Shown here piece by piece: positions 17,765 to 25,762 of a DNA stretch of 64,000 nt. A program made the position numbers and the translations under genes. Position 1 is the stretch's first letter; the number at the start of each line of letters is the position of its first letter. The DNA lies in contig JAEWOD010000002.1 of assembly GCA_023461035.1 (NCBI GenBank), positions 62,001 through 126,000 on the forward strand, read 5' to 3'. Below the pieces are notes generated by a model that was not told where the DNA came from, ran no database searches, and saw only the letters and a program-made list of their open reading frames with translations. This DNA is from Bacteroidota bacterium. GTDB lineage: Bacteria; Bacteroidota; Bacteroidia; Flavobacteriales; Weeksellaceae.

Positions 17765-18784
17765 ATGAAAAATATGATACAGAACAAATTCACACTTGAT
17801 TATTGGAAAAAAATCTGGCAGATTACGTTCAGGGCAGCTAAAAGTTATGGGGACGACCGTTGCATGAAATTCAGTGCTTCCCTTGCCTACTATACCATTT
17901 TCTCCATTGGCCCATTGTTATTGATTGTGATTTGGTGTATCGGATTTTTCTATGGAAAACAATTGGAAGAAGGAAGCAGCGCACAGGCAGAAGTTTTTGA
18001 AGAATTAACCGGGATTTTTGGTTCAAACGTCGCTTCTTTTATGCAGTCTTCCATGGAAAAAATGCTCGTGCAGACCGATTCCAACATAGGTATCATCATC
18101 GGTATCGGAACACTCGTTTTCACCTCCACCACTATTTTCGTGGACATTCAGGATTCCATCAATTCCATTTGGGGAATTAAACCAAAACCAAAAAAGGGAT
18201 GGGTAAAAATGATTATCGACCGACTACTTTCCTTTTCGATGGTTTTAGGGCTTGGATTTTTATTGATTGTATCCTTATTGGTCAATTCATTTATCATGCT
18301 TTTCACCAATTATATCAATCAAATCATTCCGGGAATTTCTGTTTCCATGTTGAATTGGATCAACATCGGGATTACTTTTTTAGTCATCACAACTCTATTT
18401 GGATTTATCTTCAAAGTGCTTCCTGATGCCAAAGTCCGTAACAAAGACATCATCGGTGGTGCCGTTTTTACCGCGCTTCTTTTTATGTTAGGACGATATG
18501 GAATTTCATTTTATTTACAAAATAACGCAACGGCAAGTGCTTATGGAGCAGCCGGTTCTGTTATCATTCTTTTATTATGGATTTACTATTCCGCCGCCAT
18601 TTTATATTTTGGAGCTGAATTTACGAAAGAGCATGCAAAAGTATTCGGAAATGGCATCCAGCCCGCTACCTATGCAGTCCTTATCGCACACACCGAAATC
18701 GCCATCAAAAGTGGTGAAGATACCGCTGTAAAAGAAGGCGAAGTTATTTTGGAAAAGGATGAAAGCAAATGTGATGAGGAATAA
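17765..18784 (+). CDS. YihY/UPF0761-family membrane protein
   Basis: A 339-aa membrane protein of the YihY (historically BrkB or 'ribonuclease BN') family. It has six predicted helices between about residues 40 and 290, starting with the family segment K-F-S-A-S-L-A-Y-Y-T-I-F-S and including G-A-A-G-S-V-I-I-L-L-L-W-I-Y-Y-S near 260. The acidic C-terminal tail is cytoplasmic. The RNase BN name comes from an old misassignment and should not be used; the true role, possibly transport or envelope-related, is unsettled. Its stop codon abuts the end of the convergent 5'-nucleotidase gene, with no spacer. Confidence 0.88.
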   Translation: MKNMIQNKFTLDYWKKIWQITFRAAKSYGDDRCMKFSASLAYYTIFSIGPLLLIVIWCIGFFYGKQLEEGSSAQAEVFEELTGIFGSNVASFMQSSMEKMLVQTDSNIGIIIGIGTLVFTSTTIFVDIQDSINSIWGIKPKPKKGWVKMIIDRLLSFSMVLGLGFLLIVSLLVNSFIMLFTNYINQIIPGISVSMLNWINIGITFLVITTLFGFIFKVLPDAKVRNKDIIGGAVFTALLFMLGRYGISFYLQNNATASAYGAAGSVIILLLWIYYSAAILYFGAEFTKEHAKVFGNGIQPATYAVLIAHTEIAIKSGEDTAVKEGEVILEKDESKCDEE

Positions 18785-19729
18785 TTAAACCAAAAAATCA
18801 TTTATCTGATAATCATTCAGATCATAAGCCGTGTATTTCTGAACTTTGCCTTGTTGCAGATAAAAATCAATTCGTCCAAGAAACAAACCTGCCCAGCCGA
18901 CTTGGTTATACAAAACCGTCTTTCCTTTTGCGTTTAAAAATTCTTCCGGTTTGGGTAAAAAAGTATGCGTATGTCCGCCAATGATCAGATCAATTCCCGA
19001 AGTCTTTTGTGCCAAATGTTTATCGGAAACAATCGTATCATCTTGTTTGTATTCGTAACCGATATGAGACAGGCAAACCACCAAATCGCATTTTTCTTCT
19101 TCCCGTAAAATCCGACTCATGTCCTGTGCGATTTCAATCGGATTCAAATATTTCATTTCGCCGTAAGCATCCCGGGAAACCATTCCGTTCAAATCCACTC
19201 CTACTCCAAAAATCCCAATTTTCACTCCAGATTTCTGGATGATTTTATAAGGTTTAAATACGTCTTCCAGCATTGTATTTCTGAAATCGTAATTGGCAAT
19301 TACGATGTCAAATTTAGCATGTGGAAGTCTGCTTTTGATCCCTTCCAAACCATTGTCAAATTCGTGATTTCCAAGCGTCCCTACATCGTATCCCATCTTC
19401 GACATGAGCTGGTATTCCAGATTACCGCCAAACAGATTGAAATAGGGCGTTCCCTGAACTACATCGCCTGCATCCAGCAATAAAACATTTTCTTCTTGTT
19501 GACGGATTTTATGGATCAAAGCGGCACGCCGTGCAAATCCGCCTTTGTTGGAATACTTTTCATCAGTAGAAACCTCAAACGGCTCTATACGCGAATGCTG
19601 ATCGTTTGTGTGAAGAATCGTGATTTTATGGATTTGATCCAATTCTCCGGCCAAAAGATTTCCAACCGGAACCATTGTCAGCAAGGATGCTGCACCTGCT
19701 TTTTTGATAAATTCTCTTCTGTTTTCCAT
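18785..19729 (-). CDS. Metallophosphatase, 5'-nucleotidase catalytic half
   Basis: A 314-aa protein equal to the N-terminal calcineurin-like half of UshA/YfkN-type 5'-nucleotidases. It has an N-R-R-E-F-I-K-K-A-G-A-A N-terminus like a Tat/Sec-exported protein with a hydrophobic stretch to about 27. The metal-binding motifs are complete: L-H-T-N-D-Q-H-S (about 39-46), D-A-G-D, G-N-H-E-F-D, and G-G-H-T-H-T. It should hydrolyse phosphate from nucleotides or UDP-sugars in the periplasm. The substrate-binding C-terminal domain is absent and encoded by the separate upstream gene at 20126. The split form with its own signal sequence is a genuine arrangement, not a frameshift. Confidence 0.9.
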   Translation of the reverse strand: MENRREFIKKAGAASLLTMVPVGNLLAGELDQIHKITILHTNDQHSRIEPFEVSTDEKYSNKGGFARRAALIHKIRQQEENVLLLDAGDVVQGTPYFNLFGGNLEYQLMSKMGYDVGTLGNHEFDNGLEGIKSRLPHAKFDIVIANYDFRNTMLEDVFKPYKIIQKSGVKIGIFGVGVDLNGMVSRDAYGEMKYLNPIEIAQDMSRILREEEKCDLVVCLSHIGYEYKQDDTIVSDKHLAQKTSGIDLIIGGHTHTFLPKPEEFLNAKGKTVLYNQVGWAGLFLGRIDFYLQQGKVQKYTAYDLNDYQINDFLV

Positions 19730-19748
19730 TTGCGTTCTGAGTTCTGAG

Positions 19749-19779
19749 TTTTTGTGTTTTGTGTTTTGTGTTTTGTGTT
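19749..19779. repeat. Short tandem repeat, TTTTGTG units
   Basis: About four copies of a 7-bp unit just upstream of the metallophosphatase gene. Slippage here could change spacing to any promoter. Confidence 0.8.
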
Positions 19780-19810
19780 ATATAACTTAAGGGAAGAATT
19801 TGGATTTCTT

Positions 19811-20036
19811 TACCCACGAATGGTTCCTACGGAACCTAATGGATTACATTTTTTTTGCATCTTCCCACGAATGGTTCCTACGGAACCTAATGGATTACAT
19901 TTTTTTGCATCTTCCAACGAATGATTCCTACGGAACCTAATGGATTACTTTTTTTTGTATTACCCACGAATGGTTCCTACGGAATCTAATGGATTATATT
20001 TTTTTTGCATTACCCACGAATGGTTCTTACGGAACC
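19811..20036. repeat. Five-copy REP hairpin array, period 49-51 bp
   Basis: Each copy holds a hairpin GGTTCC-TAC-GGAACC (19822-19836, 19873-19887, 19923-19937, 19972-19986 and 20022-20036), followed by TAATGGATTA and a T-run. Copies 1 and 2 are perfect; copies 3-5 have one mismatch each in the stem. Read on the minus strand the core is CCGTAGG, the same as the hairpins beside the Y1 transposase. The array fills the spacer between the two halves of the split 5'-nucleotidase. Confidence 0.9.
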
Positions 20037-20077
20037 AATAATCTTTTGAATACCTAATTTTTATATAACTTATAGCT

Positions 20078-20119
20078 ATTCATTAATTACTATTCACTAA
20101 TTACTATTCACTAATTACT
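20078..20119. repeat. Three copies of a 14-bp unit
   Basis: ATTCACTAATTACT-type units starting at 20078, 20092 and 20106, directly downstream (on the minus strand) of the 20126 gene. No function is seen. Confidence 0.8.
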
Positions 20120-20125
20120 AAAAAA

Positions 20126-20869
20126 CTATTTATCCAGAATCCGTTTATTCAGGTTTACATGAATCGTATCATGCTTTCCAAAATAATTCATCATCATATC
20201 CCGTTGTTTGATTCCAAGGTTTTCCACCGAAACAGGATTTGCAAAAAAGTTCATCTGATCTCCACCTTTGATAAGAAAATCATTGGTTACAACGGTATAA
20301 TTTTTATTCGGATCAAATTTTTGACCGTTAATCAAAATAGAATTTTCATCATTTGAAACAAATTGAATTCCCGAAAGCGGATGTCCAAATTCTGCATGGG
20401 ACATAAAACGAACCATTTCCAAAACCTTTTCACCGGACAATGTTACCACAACCACTTCGTTTTCAAACGGCATGAGTTCGAAAACATTTTTTACCGTCAA
20501 ATCTCCCGCCGTAAAAGATCTACGGATTCCACCCCAATTCAGGACACACATATCGATTTTTTGGTTGTGTCTTTTCTGATAGGTCAGGTTGGATTCTTCC
20601 AGAATCATATCGCAATTCAGATTGGCAAGCGGACTGTTGAAGCCGTTTTTGGGTAAATCAATGGGCGTGTAACTGATGGTTTTATCCATGGTTTCCTGCA
20701 ATTCCCTCTTGTAAGGTGCAATCAGTGCAATAATAGTTTCATCTTCACCTAAATCCTCAGTGATAGAAATATTGTCAGAGAAATCGGCTTGTTGTACCTG
20801 ATAAACCTGAGTAGAACATCCGCCGAAAATCAATAAAATCAGAACAATCGGAATATGGAAATTTTTCAT
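20126..20869 (-). CDS. 5'-nucleotidase C-terminal domain lipoprotein
   Basis: A 247-aa lipoprotein holding only the C-terminal substrate-binding domain of 5'-nucleotidases. I chose ATG 20869 over the ATG at 20920 because it puts a lipoprotein signal directly at the N-terminus, with hydrophobic residues and a lipobox ending F-G-G-C. Family segments are L-N-W-G-G-I-R-R, G-D-L-T-V-K-N-V-F-E-L-M-P-F-E-N and K-N-Y-T-V-V-T-N-D-F-L-I-K-G-G-D. It should bind nucleotide at the outer membrane and work with the separate metallophosphatase at 18785, which lies downstream in the same direction after the REP array. Whether both come from one mRNA is open, because the array hairpins could stop or stabilise the transcript. 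Confidence 0.85.
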   Translation of the reverse strand: MKNFHIPIVLILLIFGGCSTQVYQVQQADFSDNISITEDLGEDETIIALIAPYKRELQETMDKTISYTPIDLPKNGFNSPLANLNCDMILEESNLTYQKRHNQKIDMCVLNWGGIRRSFTAGDLTVKNVFELMPFENEVVVVTLSGEKVLEMVRFMSHAEFGHPLSGIQFVSNDENSILINGQKFDPNKNYTVVTNDFLIKGGDQMNFFANPVSVENLGIKQRDMMMNYFGKHDTIHVNLNKRILDK

Positions 20870-21000
20870 TTGAATCAATTCTGTATCAAATTTGAGAAAT
20901 CTTTTTATTTTATGTTTCATTTCTAAATTAAAAAATCAATAAACTCAAAATATTCCATATTTTCTGTACCTTTAAACCTTTCATTTTAACATTCTTCCTT

Positions 21001-21720
21001 ATGAAATATATTTATTTTCTGATTTTTTTAAATGCCTTTTCTTTAAACGCCCAAACTCCATTAGATACATTGGTAAATAATAATTGGCGATTGATTGAAT
21101 ATGATGATGGCTCTGAACTTGGAATGTATGATTTTCTAAATAATCCGGAATTGGATCAAATTTCATTGAATTTCTTTATAGAAAATGAAGTCCTTTATTA
21201 TAAAACACAAGTTTGCAGAACCAAGACCGGCACTATAGGAGAAATTACACAAGATGGTTCTGGTTACAATTTTCAATTTGGGGATTTTGAAATAGAAGGA
21301 AATGAATGTGTGGAAACGGACTCACAAATATTTGAAAATGCATATTTTGGACATATTTATGATGAATATGGATATTGGTTTTATATTACAGAAAACGAAA
21401 ATGGAAGTTTAAATTTAAGTTTATCCTCAAGTAATTTTTGTACAGCTATTTTCACAAATGAATTATTATCCAATCATGAAGTTCCATTAAAATCAATTTC
21501 AATTTATCCCAATCCGGTTCTTGACAAACTCATCATCGAAAATCCAAAATTGGAAATTGATAAAATCAGCATTACCGATGTCAACGGAAAACAAATCTTT
21601 CAACAAAAATTAAATTCTTCCAAAATAAAAATTGATTTTTCCGCATATCCAAAAGGTGCTTATTTCTTGAGAATTGATTCTAATGGAAAATTACAAATAG
21701 AAAAAATCATCAAAAAATAA
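21001..21720 (+). CDS. Secreted T9SS type A sorting-domain protein
   Basis: A 239-aa protein with a signal peptide (1-17, cleavage after N-A near Q). The middle has no recognised domain. The C-terminal about 75 residues are a T9SS type A sorting signal: I-S-I-Y-P-N-P-V near 167, a D-x-N-G-K-Q-I-F-Q-Q turn and the Y-F-L-R-I-D-S-N-G-K end with a basic tail K-I-I-K-K. The N-terminal half, with L-V-N-N-N-W-R-L-I-E-Y-D-D-G, may be a small beta-barrel-like fold of unknown role. The sorting tail says it is exported by the T9SS, whose PorX and SprE parts are in this window. Confidence 0.85.
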   Translation: MKYIYFLIFLNAFSLNAQTPLDTLVNNNWRLIEYDDGSELGMYDFLNNPELDQISLNFFIENEVLYYKTQVCRTKTGTIGEITQDGSGYNFQFGDFEIEGNECVETDSQIFENAYFGHIYDEYGYWFYITENENGSLNLSLSSSNFCTAIFTNELLSNHEVPLKSISIYPNPVLDKLIIENPKLEIDKISITDVNGKQIFQQKLNSSKIKIDFSAYPKGAYFLRIDSNGKLQIEKIIKK

Positions 21721-21742
21721 TCAGGTATAAAAACCCAAAATT

Positions 21743-21778
21743 AAACCGCTGAGGAATTCAAAATCCTTTGCGGTTTTT
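21743..21778 (+). terminator. Terminator after the T9SS cargo gene
   Basis: Arms AAACCGC (21743-21749) and GCGGTTT (21770-21776) plus an inner AGGA/TCCT pair, followed by a T-run. Lies 23 bp after the stop of the 21001 gene. Confidence 0.8.
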
Positions 21779-21873
21779 CAGTTTATATGCCGTAAATTTG
21801 AACTCTGATTTTTATTGAGGTTTAGTTTAAATCGAAATCTTAATTGTCATTTATTATTGAAAGATTAACTATA

Positions 21874-21881
21874 TAAATTTG
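21874..21881 (+). promoter_or_regulatory. -7 promoter element directly before dapA
   Basis: TAAATTTG, a perfect TAnnTTTG match ending only 5 nt before the dapA ATG. Transcription would start at or next to the start codon, giving a leaderless or nearly leaderless mRNA. The nearest upstream TTG is too close (14 nt). Confidence 0.5.
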
Positions 21882-21886
21882 TACAA

Positions 21887-22762
21887 ATGAATGCACTTAC
21901 AGGAACGGGAATTGCACTAATTACACCATTTAACCAAGACGGAAGCATTGATTTCCCGGCATTGGAAAAATTAGTAGATTACAGCATCAAAGGCGGAGTC
22001 GAATATTTGGTATGTCTGGGAACGACCGCCGAAACCCCTACCCTTTCCAAAAAAGAAAAATCTGAAATAGTAAGCGCCATCAAGTCTGCCAATGCCGGAA
22101 GAATTCCCATGGTTCTGGGAATTGGCGGGAATAATACTTCCGAATTAAAAGAAGATTTTTCTTCAACCGATTTGTCCGATTTCATAGCGGTTCTATCGGC
22201 GTCTCCGGCTTACAACAAACCTACACAAGAAGGAATTTATCAGCATTATAAAGAATTGGCCACAAATACCGATGCCAAAATCATTTTGTACAACGTACCG
22301 GGTCGTACCAGCTCCAACATCAATCCTGAAACGACTTTGCGACTTGCCAATGATTTCAAAAATATTATTGCCATCAAAGAAGCCTCACCCAACTTTTTGC
22401 AAAGCACCGAAATACTGAAAGACAAACCGGAAAACTTTGTCGTTTTGTCAGGAGATGACGAATTTGGATTGCCGATGACATTGGCAGGTGGAAAAGGAGT
22501 TATTTCCGTAATCGCCCAAGGTTTACCTGAACTTTATACCGAAATGATCCGTTTGGGACTGGACAGAAAAGTCGATGAGGCATATTCTTTGCACTATAAA
22601 TTGATGGACATCACACGTTCCATTTATTTGGAAGGAAATCCGGCCGGAATTAAATCATTGCTTTCCCATAAAGGAATATGCAAAGTTTACACCCGATTAC
22701 CATTGGTTCCGGTATCTGAAAATTTATCGGGGAAAATTAAAGAATTATTAAACAAACTTTAA
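21887..22762 (+). CDS. dapA: 4-hydroxy-tetrahydrodipicolinate synthase
   Basis: DapA condenses aspartate semialdehyde with pyruvate, the first step of the lysine and meso-diaminopimelate branch. The 291-aa TIM barrel is of family length. The Schiff-base lysine is K164 in I-A-I-K-E-A-S, with Y135 in L-Y-N-V-P-G-R-T and the T46-T47 pair in G-T-T-A-E completing the proton relay; Y109 is also conserved. It runs tail to head with the ferritin gene (11 bp gap). A -7 promoter box ends 5 nt before the start codon. Confidence 0.97.
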   Translation: MNALTGTGIALITPFNQDGSIDFPALEKLVDYSIKGGVEYLVCLGTTAETPTLSKKEKSEIVSAIKSANAGRIPMVLGIGGNNTSELKEDFSSTDLSDFIAVLSASPAYNKPTQEGIYQHYKELATNTDAKIILYNVPGRTSSNINPETTLRLANDFKNIIAIKEASPNFLQSTEILKDKPENFVVLSGDDEFGLPMTLAGGKGVISVIAQGLPELYTEMIRLGLDRKVDEAYSLHYKLMDITRSIYLEGNPAGIKSLLSHKGICKVYTRLPLVPVSENLSGKIKELLNKL

Positions 22763-22773
22763 AAAGAATTATC

Positions 22774-23271
22774 ATGATCAAACAAAGTATAATAGACGCA
22801 TTAAACAATCAGGTAGAAGCCGAAGCAGGCGCATCCCAACTCTATTTGGCAATGGCTTCATGGGCGGACTCAAGAGGACTGGAAGGCGTTTCAGAATTTT
22901 TATTTACACATTCGGACGAAGAACGTATGCACATGCTGAAACTCGTCCGCTTCATCAACGAACGCGGCGGAACGGCTATCATTCCTTCCCTGCATTTACC
23001 CAAACAGGATTTCCAGAACTTACATGAAGTGTTTGAAATGGTGCTCGAACATGAAATCAAAGTTTCGGAAAAAATCAATGAAATTGTGGATTTGACATTG
23101 GAAGAAAAGGATTATACCACCCATAATTTTTTGCAATGGTACGTTTCGGAGCAAATCGAAGAAGAACGTTTGGCGCGCATTATTCTGGACAAATTGAAAC
23201 TGATCGGCGACGACAAGGGCGGTATGTATCTGTTTGACAGGGACATTTCTACTTTTAATACGCCAAAATAA
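22774..23271 (+). CDS. Ferritin (non-haem, FtnA type)
   Basis: A 165-aa four-helix-bundle ferritin that stores iron as a ferric mineral inside a 24-mer cage. Ferroxidase residues are visible: E-A-E-A-G-A-S-Q-L-Y-L in the first helix, H-S-D-E-E-R-M-H in the second, and E-Q-I-E-E-E-R in the C-terminal helix. The position 11 bp behind dapA suggests cotranscription. No Fur box was recognised by eye, although a Fur-family gene is present at 59722. Confidence 0.95.
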   Translation: MIKQSIIDALNNQVEAEAGASQLYLAMASWADSRGLEGVSEFLFTHSDEERMHMLKLVRFINERGGTAIIPSLHLPKQDFQNLHEVFEMVLEHEIKVSEKINEIVDLTLEEKDYTTHNFLQWYVSEQIEEERLARIILDKLKLIGDDKGGMYLFDRDISTFNTPK

Positions 23272-23332
23272 TTTTGTATAATGTTAACACTTTGGGACAA
23301 GCATTTATCTTATGTTTGTCCCAAATATTTTA

Positions 23333-23340
23333 TACCTTTG
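23333..23340 (+). promoter_or_regulatory. -7 promoter element directly before bamD
   Basis: TACCTTTG, a full TAnnTTTG match ending 4 nt before the bamD ATG at 23345. This suggests a leaderless or nearly leaderless transcript for the bamD operon. The nearest TTTG upstream is 14 nt away, shorter than the usual spacing. Confidence 0.5.
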
Positions 23341-23344
23341 CAAA

Positions 23345-24196
23345 ATGTTTAAAAAATTAGGTGTTTTATTGATAGTTATGACGTTGGTTGTGTCTTGCAA
23401 CAAACGTTTTGAAAAGGCGATGAAGAGTACGGATAAAGACTTCATTTTACAAACTGCCAATGAATTTTATGAAGAAGGAAAATGGTCTAATGCCATCGAA
23501 CTTTACCAAAAAGTATCTTCCGCTTTTTCCGGGACGGAATATGCGGCAGATATAGCATACAAACAGGCCGATGCTAATTTTCAGGATAAAAATTATCGTT
23601 TGGCGGCACACCAATTCAAAACATTTTACATCACCAACCCGAGCGACCCGCGGGTTGAAGACGCAGCTTATCGTTCGGCTTATTCGTTTTACACAGACTC
23701 TCCGGTATATAATTTAGATCAAACCAGCACATATAGTGCGATAGATGAATTACAATCCTTTATCAATGCCTATCCCAATTCTTCCCGAGTGGAAGAAGCC
23801 AACGGTTATATCAATGAGTTGAGAGAGAAATTGGAGAAAAAAGCATTTGAAATTGCTAAAATTTATTATAAAACATTGAAATATAAGGCTGCCGGAATTG
23901 CGTTTGACAATATGCTGGATGATTATCCGGACACAAAATTCAGAGAGGAAGCCATGATGTATTCGCTTCGTTCCAAATATGAATTGGCAGTAAATTATAG
24001 CCGTTTTGACCGAAAAGAACTTCGGTTACAAGAGGCCATGACACAATATAAACTTTTCTCCAAAGCTTATCCTTCATCAAAGTTTAAAGATGAAGCCGAG
24101 AAAATCAACCAAAAAGTAATAGATGATTTGGCAAAACACAAAGAAAATTTGGCCAAAATAGAAAAGGATAAAATAGAAGATACCAGTTTAAATTAA
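23345..24196 (+). CDS. bamD: Outer-membrane assembly lipoprotein BamD
   Basis: A 283-aa BamD/YfiO-type lipoprotein. It has a signal peptide with lipobox L-V-V-S-C (Cys18) and about five TPR-type repeats over 35-270; P-S-D-P-R-V-E-D-A-A-Y and D-Y-P-D-T-K-F-R-E-E-A-M are recognisable helices. It helps BamA insert beta-barrel proteins into the outer membrane. The start is ATG 23345, because the upstream in-frame ATG (23312) would add a hydrophilic extension in front of the signal peptide. It heads the block bamD, omega-like, coaBC, DUF4835, recN, an order I know from Flavobacteriia. Confidence 0.92.
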   Translation: MFKKLGVLLIVMTLVVSCNKRFEKAMKSTDKDFILQTANEFYEEGKWSNAIELYQKVSSAFSGTEYAADIAYKQADANFQDKNYRLAAHQFKTFYITNPSDPRVEDAAYRSAYSFYTDSPVYNLDQTSTYSAIDELQSFINAYPNSSRVEEANGYINELREKLEKKAFEIAKIYYKTLKYKAAGIAFDNMLDDYPDTKFREEAMMYSLRSKYELAVNYSRFDRKELRLQEAMTQYKLFSKAYPSSKFKDEAEKINQKVIDDLAKHKENLAKIEKDKIEDTSLN

Positions 24197-24221
24197 GTCG
24201 AATCAATAAGTAAATTTACAT

Positions 24222-24545
24222 ATGAACTTCAAAGACATTGACGCACCTACTTCTACGGAAACATATAACAAAGGTGTAATTGAAGAAAAAACAGGAAACA
24301 TTTACCAATCCATCGTGATCATGGGTAAACGTGCCGAACAAATCAATCAGGAAATGAAATCGGAATTGATTCAGAAATTGGATGAATTTGCTTCTCATAC
24401 AGATTCTTTGGAAGAAATTTTTGAGAACCGCGAGCAAATCGAAGTCTCCAAATTTTATGAGCGACTTCCTAAATCGACCTCTATTGCGATCAAAGAATGG
24501 ATGAGCAACGATATCTATTTCAGAAATCCAAACGAGGAAGCATAA
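24222..24545 (+). CDS. rpoZ: RNA polymerase omega-like subunit
   Basis: A 107-aa protein of the Bacteroidetes RpoZ-like family. The region Q-S-I-V-I-M-G-K-R-A-E-Q-I-N-Q-E-M-K is the omega-type helix that contacts the beta-prime subunit. Family members help assemble RNA polymerase. It is 25 bp after bamD and 14 bp before coaBC, so probably cotranscribed. A partial -7 box (TAAATTTA) lies just before its ATG. Confidence 0.85.
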   Translation: MNFKDIDAPTSTETYNKGVIEEKTGNIYQSIVIMGKRAEQINQEMKSELIQKLDEFASHTDSLEEIFENREQIEVSKFYERLPKSTSIAIKEWMSNDIYFRNPNEEA

Positions 24546-24559
24546 TTAAAAAATAGCAT

Positions 24560-25762
24560 ATGTCTATTCTGAACCGGAAAAAAGTTTTGTTGGCCGTTAC
24601 CGCCGGTATAGCCGCTTACAAAACCGCGTTTCTGGTTCGACTGTTTATAAAGGAAGGTGCCGAAGTTAAAGTCATTTTGACTCCAAAGGCATGTGAATTT
24701 GTAACGCCTCTTACCCTATCCACCCTTTCCAAAAATCCTGTTGAATGGGAATTTTCAGATGAAACCGGAAATTGGAATAACCATGTCGAATTAGGACTTT
24801 GGGCCGATTTTATGGTGGTTGCTCCGGCTACCGCCAACTCACTATCCAAAATGGCAGATGGTAGTTCTGACAATTTGGTTCTGGCTACTTATCTATCCGC
24901 CAAATGCCCCGTTTACATCGCTCCGGCAATGGATCTGGATATGTACCAACATCCCAGCACCAAAAAGAATTTAGCCAAACTGGAAAGTTTCGGGAACATC
25001 ATCATTCCGGCGGAAAGCGGTGAACTTGCCAGCGGGCTCAGCGGCGAAGGGCGCATGGCAGAACCGGAAAACATCGTTTCATTTATCGAAAACGATTTAA
25101 AAAGAAAAGCGCCTCTGTTTGGTAAAAAAGTATTGGTTTCGGCAGGGCCGACTTATGAAAAAATAGATCCGGTACGTTTTATCGGAAATTTTTCATCGGG
25201 CAAAATGGGAATCGAAATTGCGATAGAAGCTATGGAAATGGGAGCCGATGTAACTTTGGTTTGCGGACCTTCCGGTATTTCTACTAAATCTTACAATATA
25301 AACCGCATCAATGTCGTTTCAGCTATGGAGATGAAAGATGCCATGGAAACGCGTTTTAAAGAATCGGACATCGTAATCATGTCGGCTGCCGTAGCGGATT
25401 ATAGACCGGTGACCACAGAAGAACAAAAAATCAAAAAAGATGGGGCTAATCTGACGATTGAATTGGTAAAGAATCCCGACATTTTGAAAGGTTTGGGAGA
25501 AAAAAAGGAACACCAGATTTTAGTCGGATTTGCATTGGAAACCAACAACGAAATGGAGTTCGCCAAAGGCAAATTGGAAAAGAAAAACTTAGATTTCATA
25601 GTTTTAAATTCCATGCAGGATGAAAAAGCCGGATTTCAAAAAGACACCAATCAGGTAACCCTGATTCCAAGAAACGGAACGCCCGTCGCTTACGAAGCAA
25701 AAAATAAAACTGAAGTTGCAAAAGATATTCTTAACTTTATCCTTGAAAATTACAAGATATGA
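24560..25762 (+). CDS. coaBC: Bifunctional CoaBC (PPC decarboxylase / PPC synthetase)
   Basis: A 400-aa enzyme catalysing two steps of coenzyme A synthesis: joining cysteine to 4'-phosphopantothenate and decarboxylating the product. The N-terminal flavoprotein half (about 1-180) has G-I-A-A-Y-K near the start, the N-H-V-E-L-G region and A-P-A-M-D-L-D-M-Y. The C-terminal synthetase half has V-S-A-G-P-T-Y-E-K-I-D-P-V-R-F-I-G-N-F-S-S-G-K-M-G and N-P-D-I-L-K. It overlaps the next gene by 4 bp (ATGA), a sign of coupled translation. Confidence 0.95.
   Translation: MSILNRKKVLLAVTAGIAAYKTAFLVRLFIKEGAEVKVILTPKACEFVTPLTLSTLSKNPVEWEFSDETGNWNNHVELGLWADFMVVAPATANSLSKMADGSSDNLVLATYLSAKCPVYIAPAMDLDMYQHPSTKKNLAKLESFGNIIIPAESGELASGLSGEGRMAEPENIVSFIENDLKRKAPLFGKKVLVSAGPTYEKIDPVRFIGNFSSGKMGIEIAIEAMEMGADVTLVCGPSGISTKSYNINRINVVSAMEMKDAMETRFKESDIVIMSAAVADYRPVTTEEQKIKKDGANLTIELVKNPDILKGLGEKKEHQILVGFALETNNEMEFAKGKLEKKNLDFIVLNSMQDEKAGFQKDTNQVTLIPRNGTPVAYEAKNKTEVAKDILNFILENYKI

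Noticed and set aside
18785..20869. Frameshifted or broken UshA gene
   Set aside because: The two halves have separate starts and export signals and are 396 bp apart, and split forms are known in Flavobacteriia, so this is not a broken gene.
11566..20869. A new defence or retron-like system around the transposase and REP array
   Set aside because: No reverse transcriptase, nuclease or effector gene is present between them; the genes in between are ordinary metabolic and transport genes.
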